Assembly: GCA_049322355.1 (NCBI GenBank)
Contig: JBMORG010000011.1
Coordinates: 186,001-250,000, forward strand
Origin: 0-14-0-80-60-11 sp049322355
GTDB lineage: Bacteria > Desulfobacterota > Desulfobaccia > Desulfobaccales > 0-14-0-80-60-11
Reading direction: 5' to 3'
DNA length: 64,000 bases
Below, one piece after another: positions 1-9,400 of the stretch. Position 1 is the stretch's first letter; every line of letters begins with the position of its first letter. Made by a program: the position numbers and the translations under genes. Below the pieces are notes generated by a model. That model made no database searches. It saw only the letters and a list, made by a program, of their open reading frames with translations, and was not told the DNA's origin.

Positions 1-14
1 ATTTTTCCAATAAT

Positions 15-188
15 ATGGAAAAAAAACCACAAAATATCCTTACAGAAATGGAGAAATTTATTTTAGAAAATAAAGAACTTGTTGGAGTTGACAAAATATT
101 GTTTAAAATTAACTTATTACAAACAAGTTTTAAACCTGGGGATGTTAGGCATATTTGTTGCATAATATTACATAAAGGGGGAGATTGA
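15..188 (+). CDS. AT-rich hypothetical ORF, possibly the 3' end of a gene entering from the left
   Basis: An open frame runs from the window edge to a TGA at 186-188. The first ATG, at 15, would give 57 residues, but no stop lies upstream, so it may be the C-terminus of a longer gene. The stretch is strikingly AT-rich compared with the GC-rich DNA that follows. Its stop lies two bases before the ATG of the zinc-ribbon gene, whose ribosome binding site (AAAGGGGGAG) sits inside its last codons, which would fit coupled translation. No family is recognised. It could also be non-coding AT-rich DNA. Confidence 0.35.
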   Translation: MEKKPQNILTEMEKFILENKELVGVDKILFKINLLQTSFKPGDVRHICCIILHKGGD

Positions 189-190
189 TT

Positions 191-391
191 ATGCCTATTT
201 ACGAATACCAATGTGTCGATTGCAGCGACCGGGACCAACGGGTGGCCGGCCTGGATGATCACACGGCCCTCTGTGCCCAATGCGGCGGCCTGATGCTGCG
301 GCTGGATGAGGATGTTTTCCAGCCCTATTTTGAGGAAGTCTCCACTCAGGCCTGGCCCGTGCCCGAAACTAAGACCAAAGCATCGCTGTAG
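191..391 (+). CDS. FmdB-like small zinc-ribbon protein
   Basis: A 66-residue protein that opens with MPIYEYQCVDC and carries a second CAQC pair about 20 residues later. This four-cysteine layout is that of the FmdB/CxxC_CxxC regulatory-protein zinc ribbon. The family's biochemical role is poorly known; a part in regulation or metal handling is usually assumed. The C-terminal half is acidic and unstructured-looking. The ATG at 191 is preferred over the TTG at 185 because the family starts with MPxYEY and AAAGGGGGAG is correctly spaced. A strong intrinsic terminator follows, so the gene closes its transcript. Confidence 0.75.
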   Translation: MPIYEYQCVDCSDRDQRVAGLDDHTALCAQCGGLMLRLDEDVFQPYFEEVSTQAWPVPETKTKASL

Positions 392-417
392 CTTGGGTCT
401 CGAAGGCCGGAGCGAAG

Positions 418-443
418 AGCCCCTCCGAGGGAGGGGCTTTTTT
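418..443 (+). terminator. Rho-independent terminator after the zinc-ribbon gene
   Basis: An 8-bp GC stem (GCCCCTCC / GGAGGGGC) with a 3-base loop is followed directly by six T residues. It lies 27 bp after the stop at 391. Confidence 0.9.
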
Positions 444-1366
444 ATGGAGTAGTATAGTGAATTATTTCACTTAATAACTGCTGCCAACAGTTAAAATCCT
501 CTTATCCCTCTCACCACCCGCGGGAAAAGGCCCCCAAAATGTCTGGGGCAGGAATGTGAACTGAAAAGATTATCGTTTTGAGATTTTCATCCTAATTCTG
601 CCCTAAAATTTTTCATTCTGGAAAAAATCTGCCGGCATACCCTTGAACCATAATTCTTTGCCGGTCCAGTGCCATGAGGCCGGAAAGTTGTCCATGGTTG
701 TCCGCTGCACCCCGGTCTGGAGCAAACGTAGGATGAAGTTAACCTAACCGGCTCAAGTCCAATATGGGGAACCTCTATGCAACTGGAAAATCTAATAAGG
801 GTCGACGCCACCCGGGCGTCAGCGGCTCAAAGTTTCTCAGGCGCTAAGCAATACCGGCGCCCAAAGAGCCATGCAGGTTATCAAAGCCAGCCAAAGGTTT
901 CTTTTCATAGCTCCTCCCTGAATCAAGGATTTCACCCCATCGTCTGGTTAAAAAACCGTATACCAAACCCACCCCCTTAGGGGCCCACATAACGCCAGCT
1001 TTTCTTAATATTGGAATAACCAGCTGATTGCATACAAATACTGTCGTTTTTAAATGAACAGGAACAGACTATACTATTTTAATATACTATATAATCACAA
1101 TTTTTCAGGAATCCAGTTCGATGCCAAAAATTATTTACCCGATAACAGGTTTAACGTGGCGAACCATACTCCTCTTTTTCATTTAAATTAATAATATAAT
1201 TTAAATTAAATATTTTTAAATTTGACGTGAAATAAGCAATGAAAGAGTCCCGGCTTGATGTTGTCCCCCGGCTATTCTCATCTGCAGATTGGCCAACTGC
1301 CCCTTTGCGCCTCCTTATTAGCGACGAAAGTTTAACCCTCTTATTGGATTTGTGGTAAAGTTTGGG
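444..1366. other. Gene-poor gap of about 920 bp
   Basis: No convincing full-length gene. The right half (about 1000-1250) is AT-rich. The only structured item is a minus-strand signal-peptide-like mini-ORF at 837-908, listed separately. Longer frames here and over the next gene's start (for example minus strand 1151-1504) have no ribosome binding site and no family resemblance. Confidence 0.6.
837..908 (-). pseudogene. Signal-peptide-only ORF, possible remnant of an exported protein
   Basis: On the minus strand a near-perfect ribosome binding site (GGGAGGAGCT) precedes an ATG that opens a 23-codon frame. Its product starts MKRNLWLAL and ends APVLLSA before a TGA: a textbook signal peptide with a lysine-arginine start, a hydrophobic core and an alanine-rich cleavage region, but no mature protein. 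A frameshift would add only about 20 residues. It could be the decayed start of a secreted protein, a leader peptide, or chance. Confidence 0.3.
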
Positions 1367-4300
1367 ATGATGGAAGTCATCGCTGACCTGCATATCCATT
1401 CCCACTTCTCCATCGCTACCGGCAGGGATGCGGACCTTGCGCACCTGGATCTCTGGGGCCGCTACAAAGGTTTGCAGGTGGTGGGTACCGGTGATTGTAC
1501 CCATCCCCAGTGGCTGGAGGAACTGGCCGAAAAACTTTCGCCTACCGGGCCTGGTGTCTACAGCCTCAAACCGGAACTGGTGCAGCCCTTAAATCTCCAG
1601 GGACCGCGCTGGGAGACAGTGGCGCCGGTTAACTTCGTGATTACCGGCGAAGTGAGCACCATCTACAAGAAAGACGGCAAAGTTCGCAAAGTCCACCTGC
1701 TGCTAGTGCTCCCAGATCTTGAGGCTGCCCGAAAACTCTCCCAGCGCTTGGGCCGCCTGGGGAACGTGGCTTCCGACGGCCGCCCCATACTGGGCCTGGA
1801 CGCCCGGTTTGTGCTGGAACTGGTGCTGGAAATCGATCCCCAGGCCCTGGTGATCCCGGCTCATATCTGGACCCCCTGGTTTTCGGTCCTGGGCAGTAAA
1901 AGCGGCTTCGATTCTCTGGAGGAGTGTTTCGGGGAAAGCACCGCCCATATTTATGCAGTGGAGACCGGGCTGTCTTCCGACCCCGTCATGAACTGGCGGG
2001 TTTCCGGCCTGGACCGGTTTGTCCTGGTGTCCAACTCCGACGCCCACTCCCCCCAGAAGCTGGCCCGGGAAGCCAATATCTTTCACGTCGCTCCCACATA
2101 TCCCGATCTGGCCCGGGCACTGCGCACCAGGGAAGGTTTTGGAGGCACTCTCGAATTTTTTCCCCAGGAAGGCAAGTATCACCTGGACGGCCACCGCCAG
2201 TGCGGCCTCAGGTTGGAGCCGGAAGAAGCCAAGCGCTTGGGCGGCCTCTGCCCTCATTGTGGCCGACCCCTAACTTTGGGGGTAATGCATCGAGTTTTGG
2301 ACCTGGCCGACCGGGAGGACGGGGTGCGCCCGCCGGAAGCCCGGCCTTTTGATTCTCTTATTGCTCTACCGGAAATTCTGGGCGAAGTGCTTGAGGTTGG
2401 CACCGCCAGTAAGAAAGTGCGCCAGACCTATTTCCGGCTTTTGGAAAAGCTGGGGCCGGAATTGGAAATCCTGCGCCGCGTGCCGTTAGCAGAGATAGGC
2501 CGTGAAGGAGGAATCCTGCTGGCCCACGGGATTGACCGGATGCGACATGGAGAAGTGCACATCGCGGGGGGCTATGACGGGGCCTATGGGGAGATTCGCC
2601 TCTTTACCCCTGAAGAACGCAGCATTTTGCAGGGGCAATCGGCCTTTTTTCATTCATGTCCGGCACTGCCTCAAAATACTGGGAGTCCATTTCTGGACAG
2701 TCCTGTATCAATTCCAGTCACCCAAGAACTCCCTTGTCCTGTCTTGGAGACAGATGCTGATCCCTTGCTGTCGGGTTTAAATGTTGCGCAGCGGGAGGCA
2801 GTGGTCCATCAGGGTCAGCCTCTTATTGTCAAAGCCGGGCCGGGCACGGGTAAAACCCGGACCCTCACTCATCGCCTGGCTTATCTGGTCGCCCGCCGGG
2901 GTGTTGACCCTGGAAGGATTCTGGCCCTGACCTTTACCCGTCAGGCCGCGGGCGAGATGGCAGAGCGCATTAATCGTCTGCTAGCCGCGGTACCGGACCG
3001 GTCCCGCCTCACCATCAAAACCTTTCACGCCTTGGGCCAACAGATTCTTAACACCGGACAGGACTCCGGAAGAGGGGTGGCGGACGAAGAGCAGCGCCGC
3101 CAGCTTATCAGAGAGAGCGCCCAGGGGCATCATTTGCCCTTTGCTGATCTGGAAAAACGGATTACTGGCTGGAAACAGGCCCTTTTTTACCCTGCGGACT
3201 TGGTTGCTTCCAAGCCCGCAGTCCAACTGAATCTGCTGGCCCCTGCTGACCAGGGCAGGGCCCCCGGCGCTTCCGGCCATGAAACCGACTCGCAGTATGT
3301 TGCAGCCTTTGCCGCGTATGAAGCTGCCCTCAGCCGGGAAAACCTTTGGGATTACGAAGATCTGGTGGCTCGACCGGCTCTCCTCTTGGCCCAAGACCGG
3401 ACCATCCGGGAGGCTTACCGAAGCCGCTTCCGGCATGTGCTGGTGGACGAATACCAGGATCTGAACGAAGCCCAATACAGGTTGTTTCGCCAGTTGGCCG
3501 GCCCCGGTGCGGAAATCATGGTCATCGGCGACCCCGATCAAGCGATTTATGGATTTCGCGGGGCCCGCCCGGAATATTTCAACCGCTTCCAGGAGGATTG
3601 GCCCGAAGCTAAAGTGTGCCGTTTTGAGGAAACCTATCGCCTGCCCGCACCCATTCTCAGAGCCACTTCGCATCTCAGAGGTGGCGCAGGCGAAAGGAAA
3701 TCCGAAGTCTTCCGCACGTGGCAAACCGGCGGCCATCCCCTCATTCTGTTGGAAGCCGCAACCCCCCGGGGTGAAGCCCTGGCCATCGCCCGCCAGATCG
3801 AGGCCCTGGTGGGAGGCTTATCTCACTATGGCTTGGAAGATGCGCAATTGCGGCGCCAGGGTCCGGAGGGTAAAGCCGGTTTCCGGGATGTGGCCGTCCT
3901 CTACCGCGTTCATGCTCTGGGATCAGAACTGCAGCGTATTCTATCGGAGGCGGGCATCCCGTGCCAACAGGCCAGAGAGGGGATAGGACCGGATTGGGAC
4001 GATATCGATCTGGCGGCCGAACGGGTAAAGCTTCTCACCTTGCACGCCGCCAAGGGGTTGGAATTCCCCTACGTCTTTATCGCGGGGTGCGAAACCGGGC
4101 TCATCCCCTGGGAACCGGAAGCTGAGGCCGGCGCTGACCTCGAGGAGGAAAAACGACTCTTTTACGTGGGCCTTACCCGGGCCTCCCGGCAGGTCTTCCT
4201 AAGCCGCGCCCGGGAGCGTACCCTGTGGGGCCGCCGGCGGCGGACTCAATTTTCTCCCTGGGTTCTGGCCATGGAGCCGGAGGTGCTCCAGCGCCCTGCC

Positions 4301-4381
4301 GAAGAATCAAGACCTCGGAAGGGACGACAACCTGTTTTGTTTCAGGAAATTGTCTCTCCCCGCGGCAAAAGGTCGAGATAA
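1367..4381 (+). CDS. Endonuclease Q-like PHP nuclease fused to a UvrD-type helicase
   Basis: A protein of about 1004 residues with two parts. Residues 1-320 match the EndoQ/TIGR00375 PHP family: ADLHIHSHFS (6-15), GTGDCTHP (40-47), AHIWTPWFS (165-173), SNSDAH (222-227) and a zinc site with C279, C295 and C298. EndoQ nicks DNA 5' of deaminated bases such as uracil and hypoxanthine. From about residue 480 follows an SF1A helicase: Walker A GPGTGKT, DEYQD (about 691), GDPDQAIYGFRGA, AKGLEF and GLTRAS. The helicase is short, near 500 residues against about 720 for UvrD. The fusion suggests strand opening coupled to lesion nicking; that is inference. The ATG at 1367 fits the family start MxxIADLHIHS; a GTG at 1352 is possible. 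No partner gene is adjacent. Confidence 0.85.
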   Translation: MMEVIADLHIHSHFSIATGRDADLAHLDLWGRYKGLQVVGTGDCTHPQWLEELAEKLSPTGPGVYSLKPELVQPLNLQGPRWETVAPVNFVITGEVSTIYKKDGKVRKVHLLLVLPDLEAARKLSQRLGRLGNVASDGRPILGLDARFVLELVLEIDPQALVIPAHIWTPWFSVLGSKSGFDSLEECFGESTAHIYAVETGLSSDPVMNWRVSGLDRFVLVSNSDAHSPQKLAREANIFHVAPTYPDLARALRTREGFGGTLEFFPQEGKYHLDGHRQCGLRLEPEEAKRLGGLCPHCGRPLTLGVMHRVLDLADREDGVRPPEARPFDSLIALPEILGEVLEVGTASKKVRQTYFRLLEKLGPELEILRRVPLAEIGREGGILLAHGIDRMRHGEVHIAGGYDGAYGEIRLFTPEERSILQGQSAFFHSCPALPQNTGSPFLDSPVSIPVTQELPCPVLETDADPLLSGLNVAQREAVVHQGQPLIVKAGPGTGKTRTLTHRLAYLVARRGVDPGRILALTFTRQAAGEMAERINRLLAAVPDRSRLTIKTFHALGQQILNTGQDSGRGVADEEQRRQLIRESAQGHHLPFADLEKRITGWKQALFYPADLVASKPAVQLNLLAPADQGRAPGASGHETDSQYVAAFAAYEAALSRENLWDYEDLVARPALLLAQDRTIREAYRSRFRHVLVDEYQDLNEAQYRLFRQLAGPGAEIMVIGDPDQAIYGFRGARPEYFNRFQEDWPEAKVCRFEETYRLPAPILRATSHLRGGAGERKSEVFRTWQTGGHPLILLEAATPRGEALAIARQIEALVGGLSHYGLEDAQLRRQGPEGKAGFRDVAVLYRVHALGSELQRILSEAGIPCQQAREGIGPDWDDIDLAAERVKLLTLHAAKGLEFPYVFIAGCETGLIPWEPEAEAGADLEEEKRLFYVGLTRASRQVFLSRARERTLWGRRRRTQFSPWVLAMEPEVLQRPAEESRPRKGRQPVLFQEIVSPRGKRSR

Positions 4382-4425
4382 AGGTTGCGTATTTATAAAA
4401 ACTTGCACTTAGGGTAAAAGGAGTA

Positions 4426-6387
4426 ATGCAACAAAGAATTCGGGTGGCCGGGATTTGGCTAAACTGGCTCTTGCCCCTCATCCTGGTGATGACCCTTTTG
4501 GGGCGTTCCCAGGTTCTGGGGGCCGAATTCACAACCCCTGAGACCGTCGTCCCTGAGGCCACCACCCCGGCACTTCCCCCAGAAGAACCTCAGGAGGTCC
4601 CCGCCCCCCCAGTTGAAACCCACGCTCCCCGCTCGACGGAGCTCAGCCTCAAATCTTTTCGCATTGCCGGGAATAAAACGGTCAATACCAAGGACCTGAA
4701 GAAGCAATTATCCGAAAGATTGCCGGCCTTCTGGCCCCCCTGGGGCAAGCCTCCCACCTTCCGGCTGCAAGACCTGGAATACGACATGGAGCGCCTCAGA
4801 ATTTATTACCGCAGTCAGGGATTTTACCACACCAGGATCACACCCGAGATCATCCATGGCCCGGGAGGGCAGGTGAACGTTACCCTGAAGATAGATGAAG
4901 GCCCCTGGGTCAAAGTTATCGACATCAACGTCGAAGTCGCCGGGGTGGTGGACCTCTCCGATCTGCGGCAGAAATGGCCTCTAAATCCAGGGGATCGCTT
5001 CGTCGAAAAGAAGTATGACGATCTCAAAAATCTCTATCTCAACTACTTGCCCAATAATGGCTACCCCAAGGTCAAGGTGAAGGGACGGGTCTACCTCAAC
5101 GAAGAACAGAACACCGCTAAAATTCTTCTAAGCGTCAACCCCGGCCCTTTGTGCTTTTTTGGTGGAGCCAATATTAAAGACGAGGAAAAACTGGAAACCC
5201 CGGCCGCGGCCATCCGGGGGAAGATCACTTTTAAGGCCGGTCAGATCTTCAAGCTGGATGAGCTTTTTAATACCCAGAGGAAGCTCTATGCCACCGATCT
5301 CTTCAAAAGCGTGGTCCTGACGCCGGAGCAGGTGCCACCCCAGGAATCCACCATTCCCATTGTCATTGAGCTGGAAGAGAAGAAAAAACGGTCGGTCAAG
5401 TTTGGCTTGGGCTATGGCGATGAAGATAAAATTCGGGTCAGGCTGGGATTAAAATTTCGCAACCTCGGGGGTGGTGGCCGGTTCCTGGAGATGGACGCCC
5501 GTTATTCCACCCTGGGTTATTTTTACTCCCAGTCATTTACCAATCCCGTGGTGTTTGGCACCTCCTTTGACTTTGTCAACGAGACCGGCGCCCGGCGCCG
5601 CTACCTGCCGGGGTTCAACGACCAGGCTTATTTCACCCAATCCCGTTTGGAACGGGACCTTCCCCGGCAGTTCCGGGTTTATTTCGGCCACGGCTTGGAA
5701 TTTGCCCGTCCCTTCAATATCCCCGTGGAAACCCTGATCCTCCTCCAGGACACCCAGCCGGAACAGATGTACCGGGCTTCCTTTGTCGTCCTGGGTATTC
5801 GCCAAGACACCACCGATAGCCATATCGAACCTCGTCGCGGCGGCACCTTGGCCTGGGCTAACCAATTCGCCCCCACCTTTTTGGGGTCTGGACTTCAATT
5901 CACCCAATCGGTGCTTGATTTGAGGCGCTATCAATCCATAGGTGATACTAATTTTGTGGCCGCAGGGCGCATCCGGTGCGGCCTCATCCAACCTATGCAG
6001 TCCACCACCCAGATCCCCATATCCCGACTGTTCTTCGCTGGCGGGGCTACCAGCGTCCGGGGGTATCAACTGGACTATCTGGGGCCCCGTAATGCCAGCA
6101 ACAACCCCATCGGCGGCGAGGCGGTCCTGGAACTCAGTTTAGAAGGGCGGTTTCCTCTGCCGATCTACCAAAAAATCGGGGGGGTGATCTTCATAGACGC
6201 GGGCAATGTCTTCACGAAAATTCACAACTTTGACCTGGGGCAGCTCAAATATTCGCCGGGGTTCGGATTCCGCTATCTTTCCCCCATCGGCGCCATCGGG
6301 GTGGACATCGCCTTTCCTACCAACCGCATCAATTACCAGTTGGACAGCCCTTACCAGATCCACTTTACGGTGGGCTACGGGTTTTAG
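4426..6387 (+). CDS. tamA: TamA-like Omp85 outer-membrane translocation factor
   Basis: A 653-residue outer-membrane protein with an N-terminal signal peptide (about 1-33), a proline-rich linker, about three POTRA repeats (about 70-325) and a C-terminal Omp85 barrel (about 335-653) that ends in aromatic phenylalanine (FTVGYGF), the usual beta-barrel assembly signal. The barrel holds the family turn VRGYQ near residue 545. BamA usually has five POTRAs and about 780 residues; the shorter size and the tamB partner 15 bp downstream favour TamA. TamA and TamB form a complex linking the inner and outer membranes for protein or lipid export. AAAAGGAG lies 3 bp before the ATG. Confidence 0.85.
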   Translation: MQQRIRVAGIWLNWLLPLILVMTLLGRSQVLGAEFTTPETVVPEATTPALPPEEPQEVPAPPVETHAPRSTELSLKSFRIAGNKTVNTKDLKKQLSERLPAFWPPWGKPPTFRLQDLEYDMERLRIYYRSQGFYHTRITPEIIHGPGGQVNVTLKIDEGPWVKVIDINVEVAGVVDLSDLRQKWPLNPGDRFVEKKYDDLKNLYLNYLPNNGYPKVKVKGRVYLNEEQNTAKILLSVNPGPLCFFGGANIKDEEKLETPAAAIRGKITFKAGQIFKLDELFNTQRKLYATDLFKSVVLTPEQVPPQESTIPIVIELEEKKKRSVKFGLGYGDEDKIRVRLGLKFRNLGGGGRFLEMDARYSTLGYFYSQSFTNPVVFGTSFDFVNETGARRRYLPGFNDQAYFTQSRLERDLPRQFRVYFGHGLEFARPFNIPVETLILLQDTQPEQMYRASFVVLGIRQDTTDSHIEPRRGGTLAWANQFAPTFLGSGLQFTQSVLDLRRYQSIGDTNFVAAGRIRCGLIQPMQSTTQIPISRLFFAGGATSVRGYQLDYLGPRNASNNPIGGEAVLELSLEGRFPLPIYQKIGGVIFIDAGNVFTKIHNFDLGQLKYSPGFGFRYLSPIGAIGVDIAFPTNRINYQLDSPYQIHFTVGYGF

Positions 6388-6402
6388 GGAAAAGGAGGCC
6401 TG

Positions 6403-9400
6403 ATGCGGCATGCCAAGATAATCATGTTGACCCTGGCGTTGTTCCTGGGATTGGAACGGGTCGGCAATTGTTCAATACTGCCGGATGTTACCAACTGGGG
6501 GGGCGCCTCTCTGCTTACTCTGATCCAAGGTAAAGTAAACGGGAAAGTTTCAGCCGGTGAAATCTCAGGCAACCCCATATCTGGCATCACCTACCGGAAT
6601 TTCCAAATTACCGGGGGCGACGGCAAGACCTTTCTAGCCGCCGACCGATTAGATGTCCGTCTCTCCCTGTCCTCCATTGCTTCTTTCCGACTGAACTTGG
6701 CGAATCTGACCTTGACAAAACCTCGGATTTACCTGTCCCGGGAAAAATCCGGTCAATGGAACGTCAGCCAGCTAATCAAAGAGGTCCCCAAGCCCGCCAA
6801 GCCGGAAGGTCTGGCAGATAAGATAATCGCAACTTTTCTGCGGGCAATAGACCTCTCAAACCTTGAAATGCAGCAGGGGGAGGTGCAGATCACCAAGAAC
6901 GGCGAGGTCAAAACCTTCACCAACCTGGACCTAAAATCCAGCGTAACCCTTCTCCAATGGGGCCAACCGCAGCAACAAGCCAAAGTTAATCTGCGTTCCC
7001 TGGGGGTTACAATGCCCCAGGGCAGGGCCGAACTGGAGACCCGGCTGGCATATAGCCATGGCCTCGCCCAAATCGACTCGTTAAACTTGAAATTGGCCGG
7101 CCAAACTGTGGTCTCTTTAAGGGGGGAGATTTGCCGGCCCTTGTCCAAACTCACTTGTACATTGACCGGTACCATCGGTCCTCTCCCAGGGGAGGGGATT
7201 CACGGCTTTTGGTCCCGCTGGCCCGCTCTTTGGGACCTCTCCGGGGCTTTCAGCCTCACCAGCACTCCCCAGGGAGGGAAAATTGACGTTAAGGGCAAGA
7301 TCGGCCAGTCCGATTACACCGTCCGGGGCGACCTTAACTCCCTGGTCGAGCCCGGCGTCTTTCATTTGGATTTGGACCTCAAGGGTCTGACCACGGCCCA
7401 GCTTCAGGCCATTAAGGACCTCAAGACGTCTGAAATCCAGGGTTTGAGCCCCGTCAACGCCCGCCTGCGCCTGGAAGGCCGGGGCTTGCCGTGGAAACCC
7501 GAGTCTCTTACGACCCGCCTGGCACTGGAACCATTCCAGTACCGGGATCTCAAAGTAGATAAGCTGGAAATGGACCTGTCCGGCAATGCCCGGCGCCAGA
7601 ACCTCCAGGCCTCGCTGGCGGGGAATTTCGGCTCCCTGGACCTCAAGGCCGGCGGTCATCTTCTGCCTCTGGGGGAAGTGACAGGGCTTTCCGGTGACTT
7701 GACCGTGCAAACCAAGGATTTGCAGCCTGCCAGGGTGGGGGTGGCAAAACTCAAGGGTACCAGCCTTACCGGTTTGTTCACCGGCAAGTTTCGGGTGCCC
7801 CCCAGTCTCTCCCTGGCGCAGGTTTATCTGGCCGGGAAACTTGATGGCCGTGGTAGCATTGATAACCGACCCTTGCAGGGCCTGTCTGCCAGTTTCATCC
7901 TGGAAGGACGAAAATTGACTGTTTCCCAAGCTAACCTCCAGATGGCAGGTATTGCCGCCTCTCTAAAGGGAACTTTGACGGAGTCCGGAGTGGATGTCAC
8001 CTTCGATGCCGCGGTCTCCGGCTCCCGGACCCTGCCCTTGCCGTCAGTACCCTCCTTCGCCTCGCTCAAAGCCCAGGGGGCGGTGCGGGGAACCTGGAAG
8101 GCTCCCCAGATTAGTTTGGCAGGCCAGGTGCATAAACTATCCCCCAACAAAAACCTCAACCTGGAGTTGGCTAAACTGAATGCCACTTTGTCCGGTTGGC
8201 CGCCCCAAACCGGAAACGTACAGTTGGTGGGCAGTCAGCTTAACACGCCGGCCGGAACCTTTAGTTGCCTTAACCTCAATGCCAGCGGTGCCGGTGGCCA
8301 GTGGCAATTCCAGGCGGCCGCCACCTCTCCTAAGGAACCCAAGTTTGAAATGGCGGGGACTGCGGACCTTACGGCCAGGCCCCTGGTCTTCCGTGTAAGT
8401 CAGGTCTCTTGGCGCAGCCAGGGACTAAAGGTCAAGAACCAGACGCCTTTCCAGGTTCATATCCTGCCCGGCTGGGAAATCTCTCCGGTGACCTTCCTAA
8501 TGGATGGCGGCACGGTGACCCTGGCCGGACTGGCTCGTGATCAGGAACTCTCCGGCCACCTGGAGGTCCGGCAGCTTAACGCCGGCCTCTTAGCTCCTCT
8601 GGGTTTGCCAGCCGAAGGCAAACTCAACGGCCGCCTGACCCTGGCCGGCAATCCCCGAAGCCCCAGTATTAACGGCCAGATTAGCCTTAATGACGGAAAG
8701 GTCCAAAATTTTCCCCTCCGGACTCTGACCACCACCCTGGCCTATCAGGATAATCAGGCTCAGATTTCCGGCTACCTGGAAATCGGTCCGCAGCAAGCTC
8801 GCCTGGTCTGGAAAGGTTCGGTGCCGGTCCAGCTGTCGTTGCTCCCCTTTAAATTTGCCCTGGCCGAAGATGGCCTGGATCTGCGACTACACAGCGAGCG
8901 GGCCAACCTTTCCCAATTAACTGCCGTTAGCAAAGAGGTGCAGGCTGCGGAGGGTCTCCTGGAGGCAATGGTGGAAGCCCGGGGCAACCCGCGTCAACCC
9001 CGGGTCTCGGGTTATGTGCGTTGGAAAGCCGGTTACCTGCAACTTCGCCAGGCGGGGACGCCGTACCGCCTGGTCCCCGGCGAAATTCGCCTCCAGGGGG
9101 ACAAGATTGTGATTCCGGGCCTGATCCTGGAAAATGACGGGACCGTAAGCCTATCCGGTGAAATTGATCTGGCCGGACCACTTCTGGTGAAGACCAGGCT
9201 CCAGGCCGAAAACTTTCGACTTCTGGACCGCGGCGGTAATGAAATGTGGACCAACGGCGCCGTTGATCTTAACGGCCCTTTATCCGCCCTGATGGCCAAA
9301 GGCCGCCTGACGGTGCCCAAGGCCCGGCTGCGCCCCACTTTATTCCGCACCGGCCAGGACCCCGATGTCATTATCTTGCCCCTTAAACCCGGGCCTAAGG

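Noticed and set aside
1151..1504. A 117-codon minus-strand frame across the start of the EndoQ-helicase gene
   Set aside because: No ribosome site, a start inside the conserved PHP coding region, and a tail in AT-rich DNA without protein-like composition.
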